Below are positions 10,109 through 20,490 of a stretch of DNA of 64,000 nt, in pieces. A program made the position numbers and the translations under genes. The number at the start of each line of letters is the position of its first letter. The first letter of the stretch is position 1. The stretch comes from Bipolaris cookei (Eukaryota; Ascomycota; Dothideomycetes; Pleosporales; Pleosporaceae). Below the pieces are notes generated by a model, which made no database searches, was not told where the DNA came from, and worked only from the letters and a program-made list of their open reading frames with translations. The stretch spans positions 164,598 through 228,597 of the forward strand of contig NRSV01000059.1 in NCBI GenBank assembly GCA_002286855.1, given 5' to 3'.

Positions 10109-12144
10109 ATGTTTACTGAAAACGATGTGAAGAGTATCTTTTCCCTCTTTCCCCCGCAGACTAGCGCAGAGTTTATACCACAATTTGCCATAGCCTCCAG
10201 TGGTAATGGTTTTGTTACACTTCAGTTTGCCCAGGCACAATTTCGAAGTCGGGTAACAAAAGGTGAATTTTCAAGTTTCCAGTGGAAAGAATTTCACTAA
10301 CATTGTTTGCAGAGACGGAACGAATCTCAATATCTGAGTTGGCTAGCGATCTTGACATAAGCACGACTCTTGTACACCAGCTTGTGCGGAGCCATCCAAA
10401 ACTATGCCTTCTAAGTGCAGATCAAGAAAAAATCATTCCCATCGATGAGCGAGATGCAATACAGCAAAAGCTTGCTGACTTGCTCTCTTGCGGAGTGCAC
10501 TCCAAGGTCGATTTCGTTTCTCAACATGACATATGGCCCAGGAGTCTTGACGCCTTACTTGCAGATCAAGCCTACGATATTGTAAACATAGATCGTTTTG
10601 TATGTACAGCAGCTTACGAGAAAGAGATTTCCAGCAATATTACCAGTAGAGTCAAGCAGGCACTCGATGAACCACAGTAAGTACAAATTTCGTCGCCAGA
10701 GGCTAGGCTGTTGACACTTCAAAGAACCATCACCATCTTGCCTGAAGATCTATCCGGCAGTCCACCAACATGGTTCATATTCCGGACTTTAGAAAAAGCA
10801 CTAGAGTCTGAAAATCTCATATCCCAAGTTACTATCGAGCAAGACCCCAACCGTGTAATTTGCACACCCAAGCAACTTGTAGAATCCAAACGCAACGCAA
10901 TAGTCGAGGAGTTGAAAAGCGGTACATTGGAATATTTGGATTTAAGAGAGTTTGCTGCAGATTATTCAGAGCTAGTCCCAACCTACGAAGACGCGGTATC
11001 TTACTTCCAGAACATTAAAGAAGTAGATGTACTGGACTATTTTGCTGTGTCAAAGCCATGGATAGCGCAAATTGAGCAAGACTCCATACGGATACTCGCG
11101 CAAGAAGGCTCTACATTAGACGTCGCACAATTAATCGGCTCGCATCTGCCTGCAGCCATCATGAATCCAATAGTCGCCAAAGTCAAAGATTTCGTCGTCA
11201 ACGCATTCGCCCAAAGACCACAAGAAGAAGGAATCGTCTGCGTCGGCCACTTGATTCTCACCGAAGCCCGACGAAACTGCGCACTGGACGAGCTGTCCGG
11301 CTACGCAAAAGCAGACGCAGAGTCTCAATGGCAACTTCTCCGCGCCGACCCCACAAGAACCGACGACATAAAGTTCAGCCGCGACAGAGTCCGAGCCTCG
11401 ATACCAAGACTGTGTCTCGTCCAGCGCTTCCTCGCCGACGAAAAGCCCGTGGAAAAACTCCTCGAAGAAACCTTCTTACAGACCCTCGCATCTCTCGAAC
11501 TCCCAAATGAAGCAGACTTTGCAACCTACTGGACCGACCGCATCCCCGCGCGCGTCCAAGTCTACAAAACAGGTCTCTCCCACGTCGCAGATCAAAAACT
11601 ACACGACCAACTCGCAGACTTACTCGCTATCTACGCACACAAAGACCTTATTCCAGACACGATTGCCAAAGCACGGGCACAGGGGCTCGTACTAAGTCGC
11701 AAGACGCGCAAGAATATTGCTCGACTATCTAGTATCCTGGATACAGCAAAGACAATGGACATTAGCGCCATCACGTCTGCGCTAGAGAAATTCGCAAAGA
11801 AACAAAGTATTTCCGCGACAACGCCGACAAGTCTGGAAAGTGCAAAGCAGAGTATGCTGGATGACATGTTGAGGCGGTTGCAGAAGCAAAAAGCGTCAGA
11901 CGGACCTGTGCTGTTTTTGATGTTGGTGATTGTGTTGTTTGCGAGGCACTATGATGGCATTGTATATGCTACGGGGAAATTTGCGCCGAAGCTGCTGAAG
12001 CTGTTGAAGGGGAAGATGGGGGAGGAGCAGTATGAGCAGGTGGAGAAGTGGAAAGAGGCGGCCAAGACGAGTAGTTTGAGTGCTGAGGATAGGGCGGAGA
12101 TGGTGAAGATGGCGGAGACAAAGGATGTCGTCATTGAAGGATGA
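10109..12144 (+). CDS. UFL1-like protein (E3 ligase for UFM1)
   Basis: Exons 10109-10262, 10313-10676 and 10725-12144 give 645 aa; introns are 50 and 48 bp. Seen: TERISISELASDLDISTTLVHQ and the following ~70 residues correspond in order to the winged-helix segment of animal UFL1 (VTISELCKTYDLP...). DVLDYFAVSKPWIAQIEQDSIRIL and DVAQLIGSHLPAAIM match the region after its FDALSRLGI block. The C-terminal PVLFLMLVIVLFARHYDGIVY with KMGEEQYEQVEKW matches its final helical repeat region. Human UFL1 is about 794 aa; the difference is mostly the missing central Lys/Ser-rich disordered region. Known: UFL1 with DDRGK1 attaches UFM1 to ribosomes at the ER. Gene order places it near a UBX protein of ER type. 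Alternative: a divergent winged-helix protein that has lost UFM1 function. Confidence 0.7.
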
Positions 12145-12368
12145 TCGGTCCCAACACATTGGCAATGAGGCACTGGTACACTGGATAACTCAAGCAAAAG
12201 TAATGATAGTAATATTACGATTCATTCAAGCTATTTATACAGCTGGTTTAAGGTAATGTAGGGGGTATTCGTGAAAGTCATGTCATGAAACCATGTCTAG
12301 AGGTGATCCGTCGCTCAGTGGGACCTCTTGTCTACAATATTACATGTATACAGGAGACGAGACTGCAT

Positions 12369-13789
12369 CTAGTCCATGATGCCAGCCTTGCCGTCAAAGT
12401 CGGCGTCCTTCTTGGGGTCTAGCAGAAGTTAGTATATACATGTCTTGAATGCAATGACAGAGATTATTTACTCAGCTTGTCCATCATGGATGGCTTGCCG
12501 TGAACGTCAGTGGTACCGTGAGTGGTACCGTGAGTGCCGTGGGTACCGTGAACACCAGTAGTACCGTTGGTACTGTGAAGGCCGTTGGTACCGTGAGTTC
12601 CGTTGGTACCATGGAGGCCAGTGGTACCGTGAGTACCAGTGGTGTGGTGGCCGTTCTGGAGGGAGGAGTGGGGCTCAGCCTGGGAGTAGGGCTCTACAAG
12701 GGCCTTGGGAAGGTCACCAGTCTCGTTGTCGCGGTGAGCCAAGTTGCCAGTGCCGGTGCTGGTTCCATGGGCGGCGCTTCCCTTGTTGCCAGCGGGGCCA
12801 ACACGGTCGGAGTCGACCCTGGGGTCAAGCTTGTTGGCGAGGTGCGAGCTGTGAGGACCAGTAGGATCGTTGTGGCTGGATGCTCCGTGGGTGGCGGTTG
12901 TGTGGCTGCCACTTCCCAAATTGCCAACAGTGCCAACACGGTCGGAGTCGACCCTGGGGTCGGCCTTGTTAGCCATGTGGGAGCCGTGAGGGCCAGTGGG
13001 GTCACTGTAGCCTGTTGAACCGTGGGTTCCAGTTACTCCGTGAGTGCCAGTAACTCCATGGCTGCCGGTTGTGTGGCTGCCACTTCCCAGGTTGCCAGCA
13101 GTGCCAACACGGTCGGAGTCAACCCTAGGGTCAGCCTTGTTGGCCATGCGAGAGTCGTGAGGACCAGTAGGATCGTTGTATCCGGTTGAACCATGAGTGC
13201 CAGTAACTCCGTGAGTGCCATGGGTGCTGGTTCCCATGTTACCAGAGGCACCAACGCGGTCGGAGTCGACCCTGGGGTCGGCCTTGTTAGCCATGTGGGA
13301 GCCGTGAGGGCCAGTGGGGTCACTGTAGCCTGTTGAACCGTGGGTTCCAGTTACTCCGTGAGTGCCAGTAACTCCATGACTGCCGGTTGTGTGGCTGCCA
13401 CTTCCCAGGTTGCCATCAGTGCCAACACGGTCGGAGTCGACCCTGGGGTCGGCCTTGTTGGCCATGTGGGAGTCGTGAGGGCCAGTGGGGTCACTGTAGC
13501 CTGTTGTACCGTGGGTGCCGTGAGCGCCCGAGGTACCGAGGCCAGTGCTTACACCAGTGCTGTGGTTGTTGCTAGTAAGACCGGTCGAGCCAGTGTGAGT
13601 TGTGGAGGTGTTATGTACGGTAGGGTCAGCAGCGTTGACTGTATGTGAGCTGTGAGGTCCGGTGGGGTCGTCTGGGAAATGTTAGCAAAAGAAGAGTAGG
13701 AGTGAATTCTGAAGTTGCTTACCATGAGTCTTGTCCTTGTGCATGACATTGTCGACCTTGGCCTTGACTTTCTCCATCATTCCTGTCAT
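12369..13789 (-). CDS. Hydrophilic tandem-repeat protein, stress/LEA-like
   Basis: Exons 13723-13789, 12472-13671 and 12369-12418 give 438 aa. The final exon completes the tail DKLNPKKDADFDGKAGIMD. Seen: an N-terminal basic helix (MTGMMEKVKAKVDNVMHKDK), then repeats with five copies of (M/L)ANKxDPRVDSDRVG separated by His/Gly/Thr-rich spacers (GTHGVTGTHG type) and DPTGPHxSH caps, then a Gly/Thr/His-rich stretch. There are no Cys, no signal peptide and no membrane segment, and it is very hydrophilic throughout. Known: similar repeats occur in Pezizomycotina proteins loosely annotated as LEA-like or cell-surface proteins; no biochemical role is settled. The upstream TATA box and AGGGG elements suggest stress induction (inference). 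The repeats are close to identical at DNA level, so copy number may vary between strains. Confidence 0.85.
13172..13465 (-). repeat. Recent tandem duplication inside the repeat protein
   Basis: The segment encoding MANKADPRVDSDRVG plus its TGSHGVTGTHGVTGTHG spacer recurs at about 12970-13171 with very few base changes. This points to recent unequal exchange, unlike the old, silently diverged repeats at 55873-56025. Confidence 0.6.
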
Positions 13790-13815
13790 GATTGCGGTTT
13801 TGTGTGTGTGGTCTG

Positions 13816-14176
13816 AGGGGGATATAAATATAGTAGATGGTTGGAAGTGTGAATTAGGTTGCTAGTTGTTGTTGTTGTGAGATGTTGTTTTTTGGTGTTG
13901 ATGATGAAGGAAAGCAAAGGGACCTATGGCTTCTTATATGTATTCGATGAAGGGGCAAGAACCCCCAAGGCCTTCCCATACGTCATATCCGTGTCCGTGA
14001 TACAAACGACAAGCAAGAACAGATGTCAAGAAGGCGATGGCCAGTGGAGCAATCAGCCACAGCAAACTGTGGATGCCCACGTCAAAGTGTCTCGAGCGCC
14101 GCAAGAAACCTGCATGTGTAGAAGGAAACCTGGTCAAGCGGGTCTCGAAGTGGCATTGATCTGGTGATGTTCCCCT
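13816..14176 (-). promoter_or_regulatory. TATA box and stress-response-like elements of the repeat-protein gene
   Basis: On the minus strand, a TATATTTATATCCCC stretch lies about 30-45 bp before the start codon (TATA region 13821-13836). AGGGG/CCCCT pentamers, the STRE core bound by Msn2/4-type factors in yeasts, occur at 13816-13820, 13951-13955 and 14172-14176. The motifs are directly visible; use by this fungus is inference. Confidence 0.45.
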
Positions 14177-15014
14177 CGTTTGTCTAATTTACGGCTGCCG
14201 TGCCACGCCTCCCGCAGCCACAGGAGGTTGGCTGATGGCTCCTGCGACTGGACCCTCCAGGGAAGGTTTTACACTGGCCTGGCCCGCTTGGTCGTGGCGG
14301 GACTTAGCACGCGGCCTGGGCTGCGTCATTGTTCGAATTCGGTGCATGGAAATGTGGGGTAGGGCAAAGCTTAGCCATAACTCCACTCCCGCTTTCATCT
14401 ACTGTTGCATCAGTTCCCTGGCACCCAGCTCGGCACACACCGCCACAGCTGCGCATAAACAGGGCACGAGAACCAGAGTGGGTACCGCGCCTATGGTCTA
14501 GAAGCCGCCGCATCGACATGTATACCGTATTGTCTTGCACGCCAAATGTCTTGACAGCGCATTTTCTGACTTACCATCCGTATGGGCATCACGGCCAGGC
14601 GGGCGATTAACCTGGTACAAGGGACGCTGCTAGGGGCTCCCTGCAACATGTAAAGGCTGGGGTGGATGACGTACCTTGCAACGTCGCCATCTTACTGATA
14701 CTCTTCCGCCTCGACGAATACACCCACCGATGATATCAATTAAGTGGGACTTGCAACGCGTCTCAGAAATTCACAGCAAAGATATGTGCCTATTCATCCG
14801 CTTCCGTTGGACACGGCTGCTGGGAAAATTTCCCGCGTTGTTCGAACGGGAGCTTGGGCCAAGCATCTACGTGATAATGACGTCGATTCCACTACACCAA
14901 AACCTTCCCCCACCACGTCCATGGCTGGACAACGCGACTTGATGTCTATCACAACTCAATTTTCCTTTCAAAATTCCTAATTTCTCCAATCGCCCCGTTT
15001 TCTCCACCGCAGCC
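14177..15014. other. Divergent intergenic region
   Basis: Remainder of the 1.2-kb gap between the repeat-protein gene and the Rrt8-like gene. No supported gene. The last 70 bp are C/T-rich and A/T-rich, as in a short 5' leader. Confidence 0.45.
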
Positions 15015-16009
15015 ATGTCCGAGTCCAGATTGAGAGTCCCAGACAAGGTCAGGGAAGTCGCAAAAGAGGACTTTGACCAGTATAAGCAGCTGGCGTCAGA
15101 TGCTGTCCGATCGGCGGCTTATCTCTATCCTTTCAAGGTGCGTATCCGGAACTCGGAACATGGAAGCAGTTGTAAAGATTAACACCAAGTCAGGGCATTG
15201 CCTACTTCTTCACACATCGAGCGCTATGGAAACCCTTAGCTGCGAAGCTCCTCCCAACCGTTTCGCTCGGTTTGGGTGTCACTGTGATGATGTTCGCTGT
15301 CACCTATGTCCCTCAAGCTGCACTTCTCACCCTCTTCAACGGTCCTCTCGCCATTGTCACCACTATTTTGCTTGTTCTCAGCGAGTCGTCCACCATATTC
15401 TCTGTGTTGAGCAAGAACTTTCTCATTGATGATGCCTTGATTGACACCTTTGACGGCACAATGGTCTGCCGAAACCAAACTGCGCTTGTGTCAAACGAGC
15501 GTCAGGTCAAGTCGGGAAGTGATCCCATTGGAAAGCTAGGCAAGCTGGTTAGCAAGCCATTTGCAAAGTTTACCCCTAAGGCCATCATTCGCTACTTCAT
15601 GTACCTGCCGCTCAACTTCATCCCCGTTGTTGGTACCTTTATCTTTGTCATCCTTCAAGGACGCAAGTTTGGTCCAACTGCACATGCCAGGTACTTCCAG
15701 CTCAAGCAGATGAAGAAGCAGGAGAAAGAGCGATTTATCGAGGAGCGCAAGGCTGCATACACCAGGTGAGTAGATCGACCCAACCAGGGAGGGATTCAAC
15801 TAACATCTTTAAGCTTTGGTGTTCCTGCCGTTCTTCTTGAGCTCGTACCCGTTGTCGGCATCTTCTTTTGCTTTACCAACACTGTCGGTGCTGCCCTTTG
15901 GGCTGCTGATATGGAACAGGGAGTACATCCCAGTGGAAGCAGTCAAGGAAGCACCACCGCTCCCAAGCTACGTCAACAGGCTGAGATTGCAAGAGAAAGG
16001 GAGTTGTGA
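15015..16009 (+). CDS. Rrt8/Lds-type membrane protein (EI24 superfamily)
   Basis: Exons 15015-15137, 15194-15765 and 15814-16009 give 296 aa; introns are 56 and 48 bp. Seen: an amphipathic N-terminus, a first hydrophobic block (LGVTVMMFAVTYVPQAALLTLFNGPLAIVTTILLVLSESS), the signature FLIDDALIDTFDGTMV, then YFMYLPLNFIPVVGTFIFVILQG and FGVPAVLLELVPVVGIFFCFTNTVGAALWAADME. Known: this pattern belongs to the outer-spore-wall proteins Rrt8, Lds1 and Lds2 of yeast, which sit on lipid droplets and help assemble the dityrosine layer. Filamentous fungal members are common and mostly unstudied. Lipid-droplet or ER membrane location is inferred from the paired hydrophobic hairpins. Confidence 0.82.
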
Positions 16010-17851
16010 GAAAGAAACCATCTCACAATACTGTACTAGTAATGATGATGATAATTAACGGTGTTCGGAGGTTATGTGCGCTATAGATCTGATGGGCAGT
16101 GCCAGTACCCTTAGTAGCCTCTGTAGGCGCAGGGGAGCTACTGGGCTAGCCATGAGTATACATAAGGGGGTTCGACATGGTTTAATAAAGCCCAGTATGT
16201 CTGGTGCTGTAGCTAGGATGCCAAAATAATTCTTAATGTATCCACATACGAAAGTACCAATACCCCGCTTGTGACCAGGCCTTGCTCCATTAAATCTCAT
16301 CACGTGCTTGTAAATTTGAATGAAGAAGTCCTTTTTTTGGCTTGATATTTCTAACATATGCATTTTCAGGGAAAAGGCTACGGAAAAAGAAGCCTTAAGA
16401 AAGAAAACAAGTATCGTGATACAGTACTAACTCAAAAGTCTGTTCGCACCAGCGTCTGGGCGCACCAACACCACTTTTTTGCCCAACTTCAACACCATGC
16501 AACTCCACCAAACCATGTTCGATCTTTGAATTAAGATAAGATAATTACTGCTGCTATTGTTAATATCTTGTCTGGTACCCCTTTGCCTGTATTACGGCCC
16601 GGATTCATTGCGGCATACTCAAGATTAGACTAGCTATCAGAGTATCTGGTATTGCGAACCATACTTACGCGAACGAACTTCTGATAGGTGACTGTAATTT
16701 CACAACCTGAGCTTCTCCTGCTATTCAGCAGAGAGATGAAGAATCTTATCGGCTTTCTCGGTTCGTTTCTTTAGCCTTTCGAGCCAGGCTTCGAGCCCTA
16801 TACTCTTGACATACGTCTGGGTGTATTCCTAGAACAGGTGGCCTCAGTGCCACTTTCATGAACCCAGAGGATATTCCTACTCGATACGAACAGCTTAGGA
16901 GTTTGCTTGGCTCTAGTTCTTAAACTGCCCGATTATTGGGAGCCGCACCTATGCGTGAGGATGGGCAGAGGTCGTCTTTTCTGGCCTCAACCACGAATTT
17001 GCAGAGCGGTCCTACATACCAAGAAGATTGCCGAAGCCGTGCTTTTTCGCCATCGATACGGGACCTTAAACGGTTGTTAATGTCTTCCATTTGCGATCCG
17101 CAATGATGGTTATCATGAATATATGTCTCTCGCCTTCGGTGCTAGCATTGCCTGTCGATTGGAACGCTGGTAAATAGCCATGCATACAGTAATTTCGCCC
17201 CTGCACATATCGGTGTCGTCTGTGGATGAAGAGAAACGTATAGCATATCGTTGCATACTTCAGTGCTTATGTCAAGCGGTGGATCTGGTACCGCATATGC
17301 TTGTTGCTGAGCGAGATGCTCCTTTTCGACAACTCTAGCATTCGAATGATCACATCCCTCTCGTTGGCCACTTTGGGTATTGCTAATGGCATCTACCTCT
17401 AGGTGTTGTAACGACAGTCCTGGAAACGACGATCATACTGAGTTGAGCTGGATGAGGGCGGCAGATTACGACACTCAAAACAGTTTCGCATTCGGACGTC
17501 ACTCGTCTAACATGTCGCCATATAGAACCGTATATTGGGGAACTGCAGTTTGCGCCATATTCAATTCCGCATAAGTCGACTCCACGTCAGAGGAACATCC
17601 CCCCAAGATAATATAGTCCGTCTTCACCAGTAGCTGGAAGAATGTATAGTGCAACCGCGTTGGTGATTGTAGAGTTCTTGGTTAGATCACCGTATCAACA
17701 TATAGTGGTCTTCATATCATTTTGTTCCGCGAAGTGGTTCCCTCCCCCAGTACATATATATATATATATATATATATAAAATAAACGCAGGGTCCCTGCG
17801 GAATCCTACTTGGTTTCAGGTCTTGTGAAACCTGACATAAATTCCGCCTTC
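16010..17851. other. Gene-poor stretch of accessory island
   Basis: 1.8 kb with stops in all frames and no family-like reading frame. Base composition is mixed rather than extremely A/T-rich. It contains an (AT)n microsatellite. I see no tRNA-like cloverleaf, but a scan would be needed to exclude one. Confidence 0.4.
17754..17778. repeat. (AT)n microsatellite
   Basis: About twelve uninterrupted AT dinucleotides. Confidence 0.95.
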
Positions 17852-18184
17852 TCAAGGCGACCGCAAGTCCATGATTTGGTATAGGCTGTCAGCAGCTAAA
17901 TCCCGAACTGAAAATGGGCGGCTGGAGGAAAGAAATTCACAAAGCTTAGCTTCTTTAATTCTTTTTATAATAGTTCTTATGAGTGCCACAATACTATTCT
18001 TGTTGAAATATTTAATAATCTTATTAAGCCAGAAGGGTGGAAGCGATTCACGGAGCGCTGTTATGAGACAGGTAATTGTCTTTCCAAGAACAGTTGTGTG
18101 AGGTAGAGAGACAGAAGCCCAGTTCCATTTGTTGAAGCTTGGCTGACCAGAGAGAGCTGAATACCAAATTTCCATAAAACTCAT
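17852..18184 (-). CDS. Hypothetical small ORF (110 codons)
   Basis: An ATG-initiated frame starting MSFMEIWYSALSGQPSFNKWN and containing a basic, hydrophobic middle (NKIIKYFNKNSIVALIRTIIKRIKE). I do not recognise it. It lies just downstream of a decayed gene on the same strand and may be a fragment of the same locus or chance. No introns, signal peptide or partner genes support it. Confidence 0.25.
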   Translation of the reverse strand: MSFMEIWYSALSGQPSFNKWNWASVSLPHTTVLGKTITCLITALRESLPPFWLNKIIKYFNKNSIVALIRTIIKRIKEAKLCEFLSSSRPFSVRDLAADSLYQIMDLRSP

Positions 18185-18265
18185 GGTCGTATATCGAGGG
18201 ACTGACGTACTGGGTATATTGGGAGTCTTGAGGCCAATCCTGCGACCATCAATCCAGTCGATCTT

Positions 18266-18975
18266 TCAGCCTCGCTGAATTTCCCACAGGTGATCTGACC
18301 TAACTAATCGAGCCTCTGTGGTGTTGCTTGCCTTCACGATATAGAACATGTCATGGAACACGTTCTTTGTAGTGTCGTCCCCATACACCACCGTCATAAC
18401 GCGTGATGGTGTGTAGCGCTTGTGGATCCCTACCCCACCTCGTTCAATGTGGTATGGACACCCCACAAACGTGCTGCTCTTGAAGAGAGTTTAACTTGTA
18501 TCTGTAGCCAGGCGACGGGTGAACTTTAGCTTAGAAAGGCTTATGCCCTTCTTCGGTCGGCCATGCTGTGCAGCGTGGCGTTGAACCTCTTTTTCGCGAA
18601 CGAACACGACCATGAGATCGACCCACATTTCGCATTCGAAGGACTCTGATACATCAGAGTCCAGTTCAAGCTCTTCGCTGGCCTTGAAGGCCTTCGTCGC
18701 TTTTCGGCTTGTACGCTGAAGATCAATGTACTGGCAAGTCGAAATATACTGTCTTGGTCTAATCCCACCAAGTTGTGTATAACAGGCCCCCGGAATTTTC
18801 CAGGTCTCAATAGACGTATTTTGACGGAATTTGAAAAAATCCAGTCAGTAGACTCGTGTGGAGCGACTTGGGGCGAACAGGAATAGGTCCTCTGTAATGT
18901 TCAAGTCTGCGGGCACCGGGACTTCTGGGATGTTGGGTGGAGAAACGAAGGGAAGCAGTCTGATATTCTGTGATG
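18266..18975 (-). pseudogene. Decayed protein-coding gene with two in-frame stops
   Basis: One reading frame looks coding throughout: LLPFVSPPNIPEVPVPADL, then LDFFKFRQNTSIETW, SRKATKAFKASEELELDSDVSESFECEMWVDLMVVF and, finally, SRVMTVVYGDDTTKNVFHDMFYIVKASNTTEA. It is broken by TGA at 18845-18847 and TAA at 18491-18493 (minus strand). The TAA could come from CAA by a C to T change in a CpA context, as RIP makes. A TATATAAA box on the same strand at 19124-19131 could be its old promoter. The start codon is not clear: upstream the frame meets further stops. I do not recognise the family. An alternative is two short exons whose introns I failed to see. Confidence 0.45.
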
Positions 18976-19131
18976 TCGCAGTTCAAGATCACCATGTAGT
19001 GTTTGAGACATAAAATTTCAGGTGCAATACAACGTATGTAGTAGGAAATATATAAAGCAGGTAATGACTGTTTACCTATGGGGTGGGGGTGCAGAAAGAT
19101 TTGTAGAGGTAGAGTTCGATGCTTTATATAC

Positions 19132-20427
19132 CCAGCGGAATAATTGAAGAAGACGCGCACGTGAAGATATTTACTTCATTAGATCACTACAAACGCAAAA
19201 GCATTTCCCATAGGCTCCCTCATGTGTTGTCGATCTACTATTGCCTTTTTGACATTCTTATAAGCTTAGAACTGATCTAGGAGAGTTACAGGCTCTTGAT
19301 TATGTTCTGAGTTAGTTAATAATACCCAGAAGCGTTGAAAATCTAGCGAAACATGTTTTAGGCAGGATTTTCATTGACCAAACAGCCCCCCAGCTAGTTG
19401 GAAACGATAACATAGGCCGATATTCATATTGAGAGCAGAACAGGTAGCAGTCTCGGGGTGTACAAATGTGACGCTTAGACTTTCTCACCGCTTGAACTAC
19501 ACATGGTTGTGGTCAGTGATCTCGGGTTCACACAGCACATAGCCAGATGACCAGAACAAACAAAGAGCGATGGCACAAAGGCCTGCCAGTGTTTCTTTGA
19601 AGTCTCAACAAGTTCCCGAAGTTTTTTACAGAACCACTTTCCGTTTCCTCAGATGCACAAATCGTGTTTGTCTAACTGGAGAGCAATACGCTCCTTTACA
19701 TATGCTATACTCTTTGTTATCTCCAACTGCTCACTTAATTCATGAGTCAGCCGACTCTGAGATACACGCGGAGTCGCCTATCTTGACGCCCGCGATGCCC
19801 ATATTAGTAGTTAAAGTGTTCTATTCATAGCACTACTTTCTCCATCTCTTGACAATCAAGACACTAACATCTTCGCCATGACTCCCTACATTTACAGCAA
19901 TAATCCTCTAGAAATGATATTAAAAAAGATCATGCTGTAATAGATGCAATCGTGAAGTTGAGGGGAAACTAACCCCGCGCTCACACCCTTACATACCTGG
20001 GCACGGAAATGACTCTTCAATGTTGCTAATGCATTCTTTATCATTTTTGTATTTTGACTATCTCGGCATGGCGTGCGGAAGGGGTGTAAGACTGTTGTTT
20101 TCCATCCGTGCGGTAGTGCCAAGCCGAGTTAAGGATATCGATTATATAACGTGAGGCCTGACAATGAGACCTGGCCAGCACCATATTTGTGCGAATATGT
20201 TAAAATTAATGAGACCATTATGATACATACGACCATAGAAAACTGAGAGCAAGGATCCCCGTTTGATCATCCCTATTTAAGCAGTTTATCGGCGGATTAG
20301 TAGTCAGGTGGGTGACCACTGGCGAATCCCCGCTGTCGTATGTTTTTGCAATTCTTTTATTTTTTGCTCACTGGTATGTCACGTATGGAATGGCTTGGCA
20401 TTACAAATTAATTCCTATGCACATATA
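19132..20427. other. Gene-poor stretch left of the transposon
   Basis: 1.3 kb of A/T-rich sequence. An 86-codon frame at 19570-19830 has no recognisable features. Nothing else is supported. Confidence 0.4.
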
Positions 20428-20479
20428 ACGTGGTTCACAAGCGAGCGAGCACTTCCCACCACCACGTCGACGTCAACAC
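20428..20479 (+). repeat. Left terminal inverted repeat
   Basis: Fifty-two bp, matching the right repeat with a few substitutions and one 1-bp gap. Outer end ACGTGGTTCACAAGCGAGCG. Confidence 0.9.
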
Positions 20480-20490
20480 AACAACGCATT

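Noticed and set aside
12500..13018. Plus-strand open frame across the repeat protein
   Set aside because: It mirrors the minus-strand repeats and lacks family motifs; openness comes from repeat composition.
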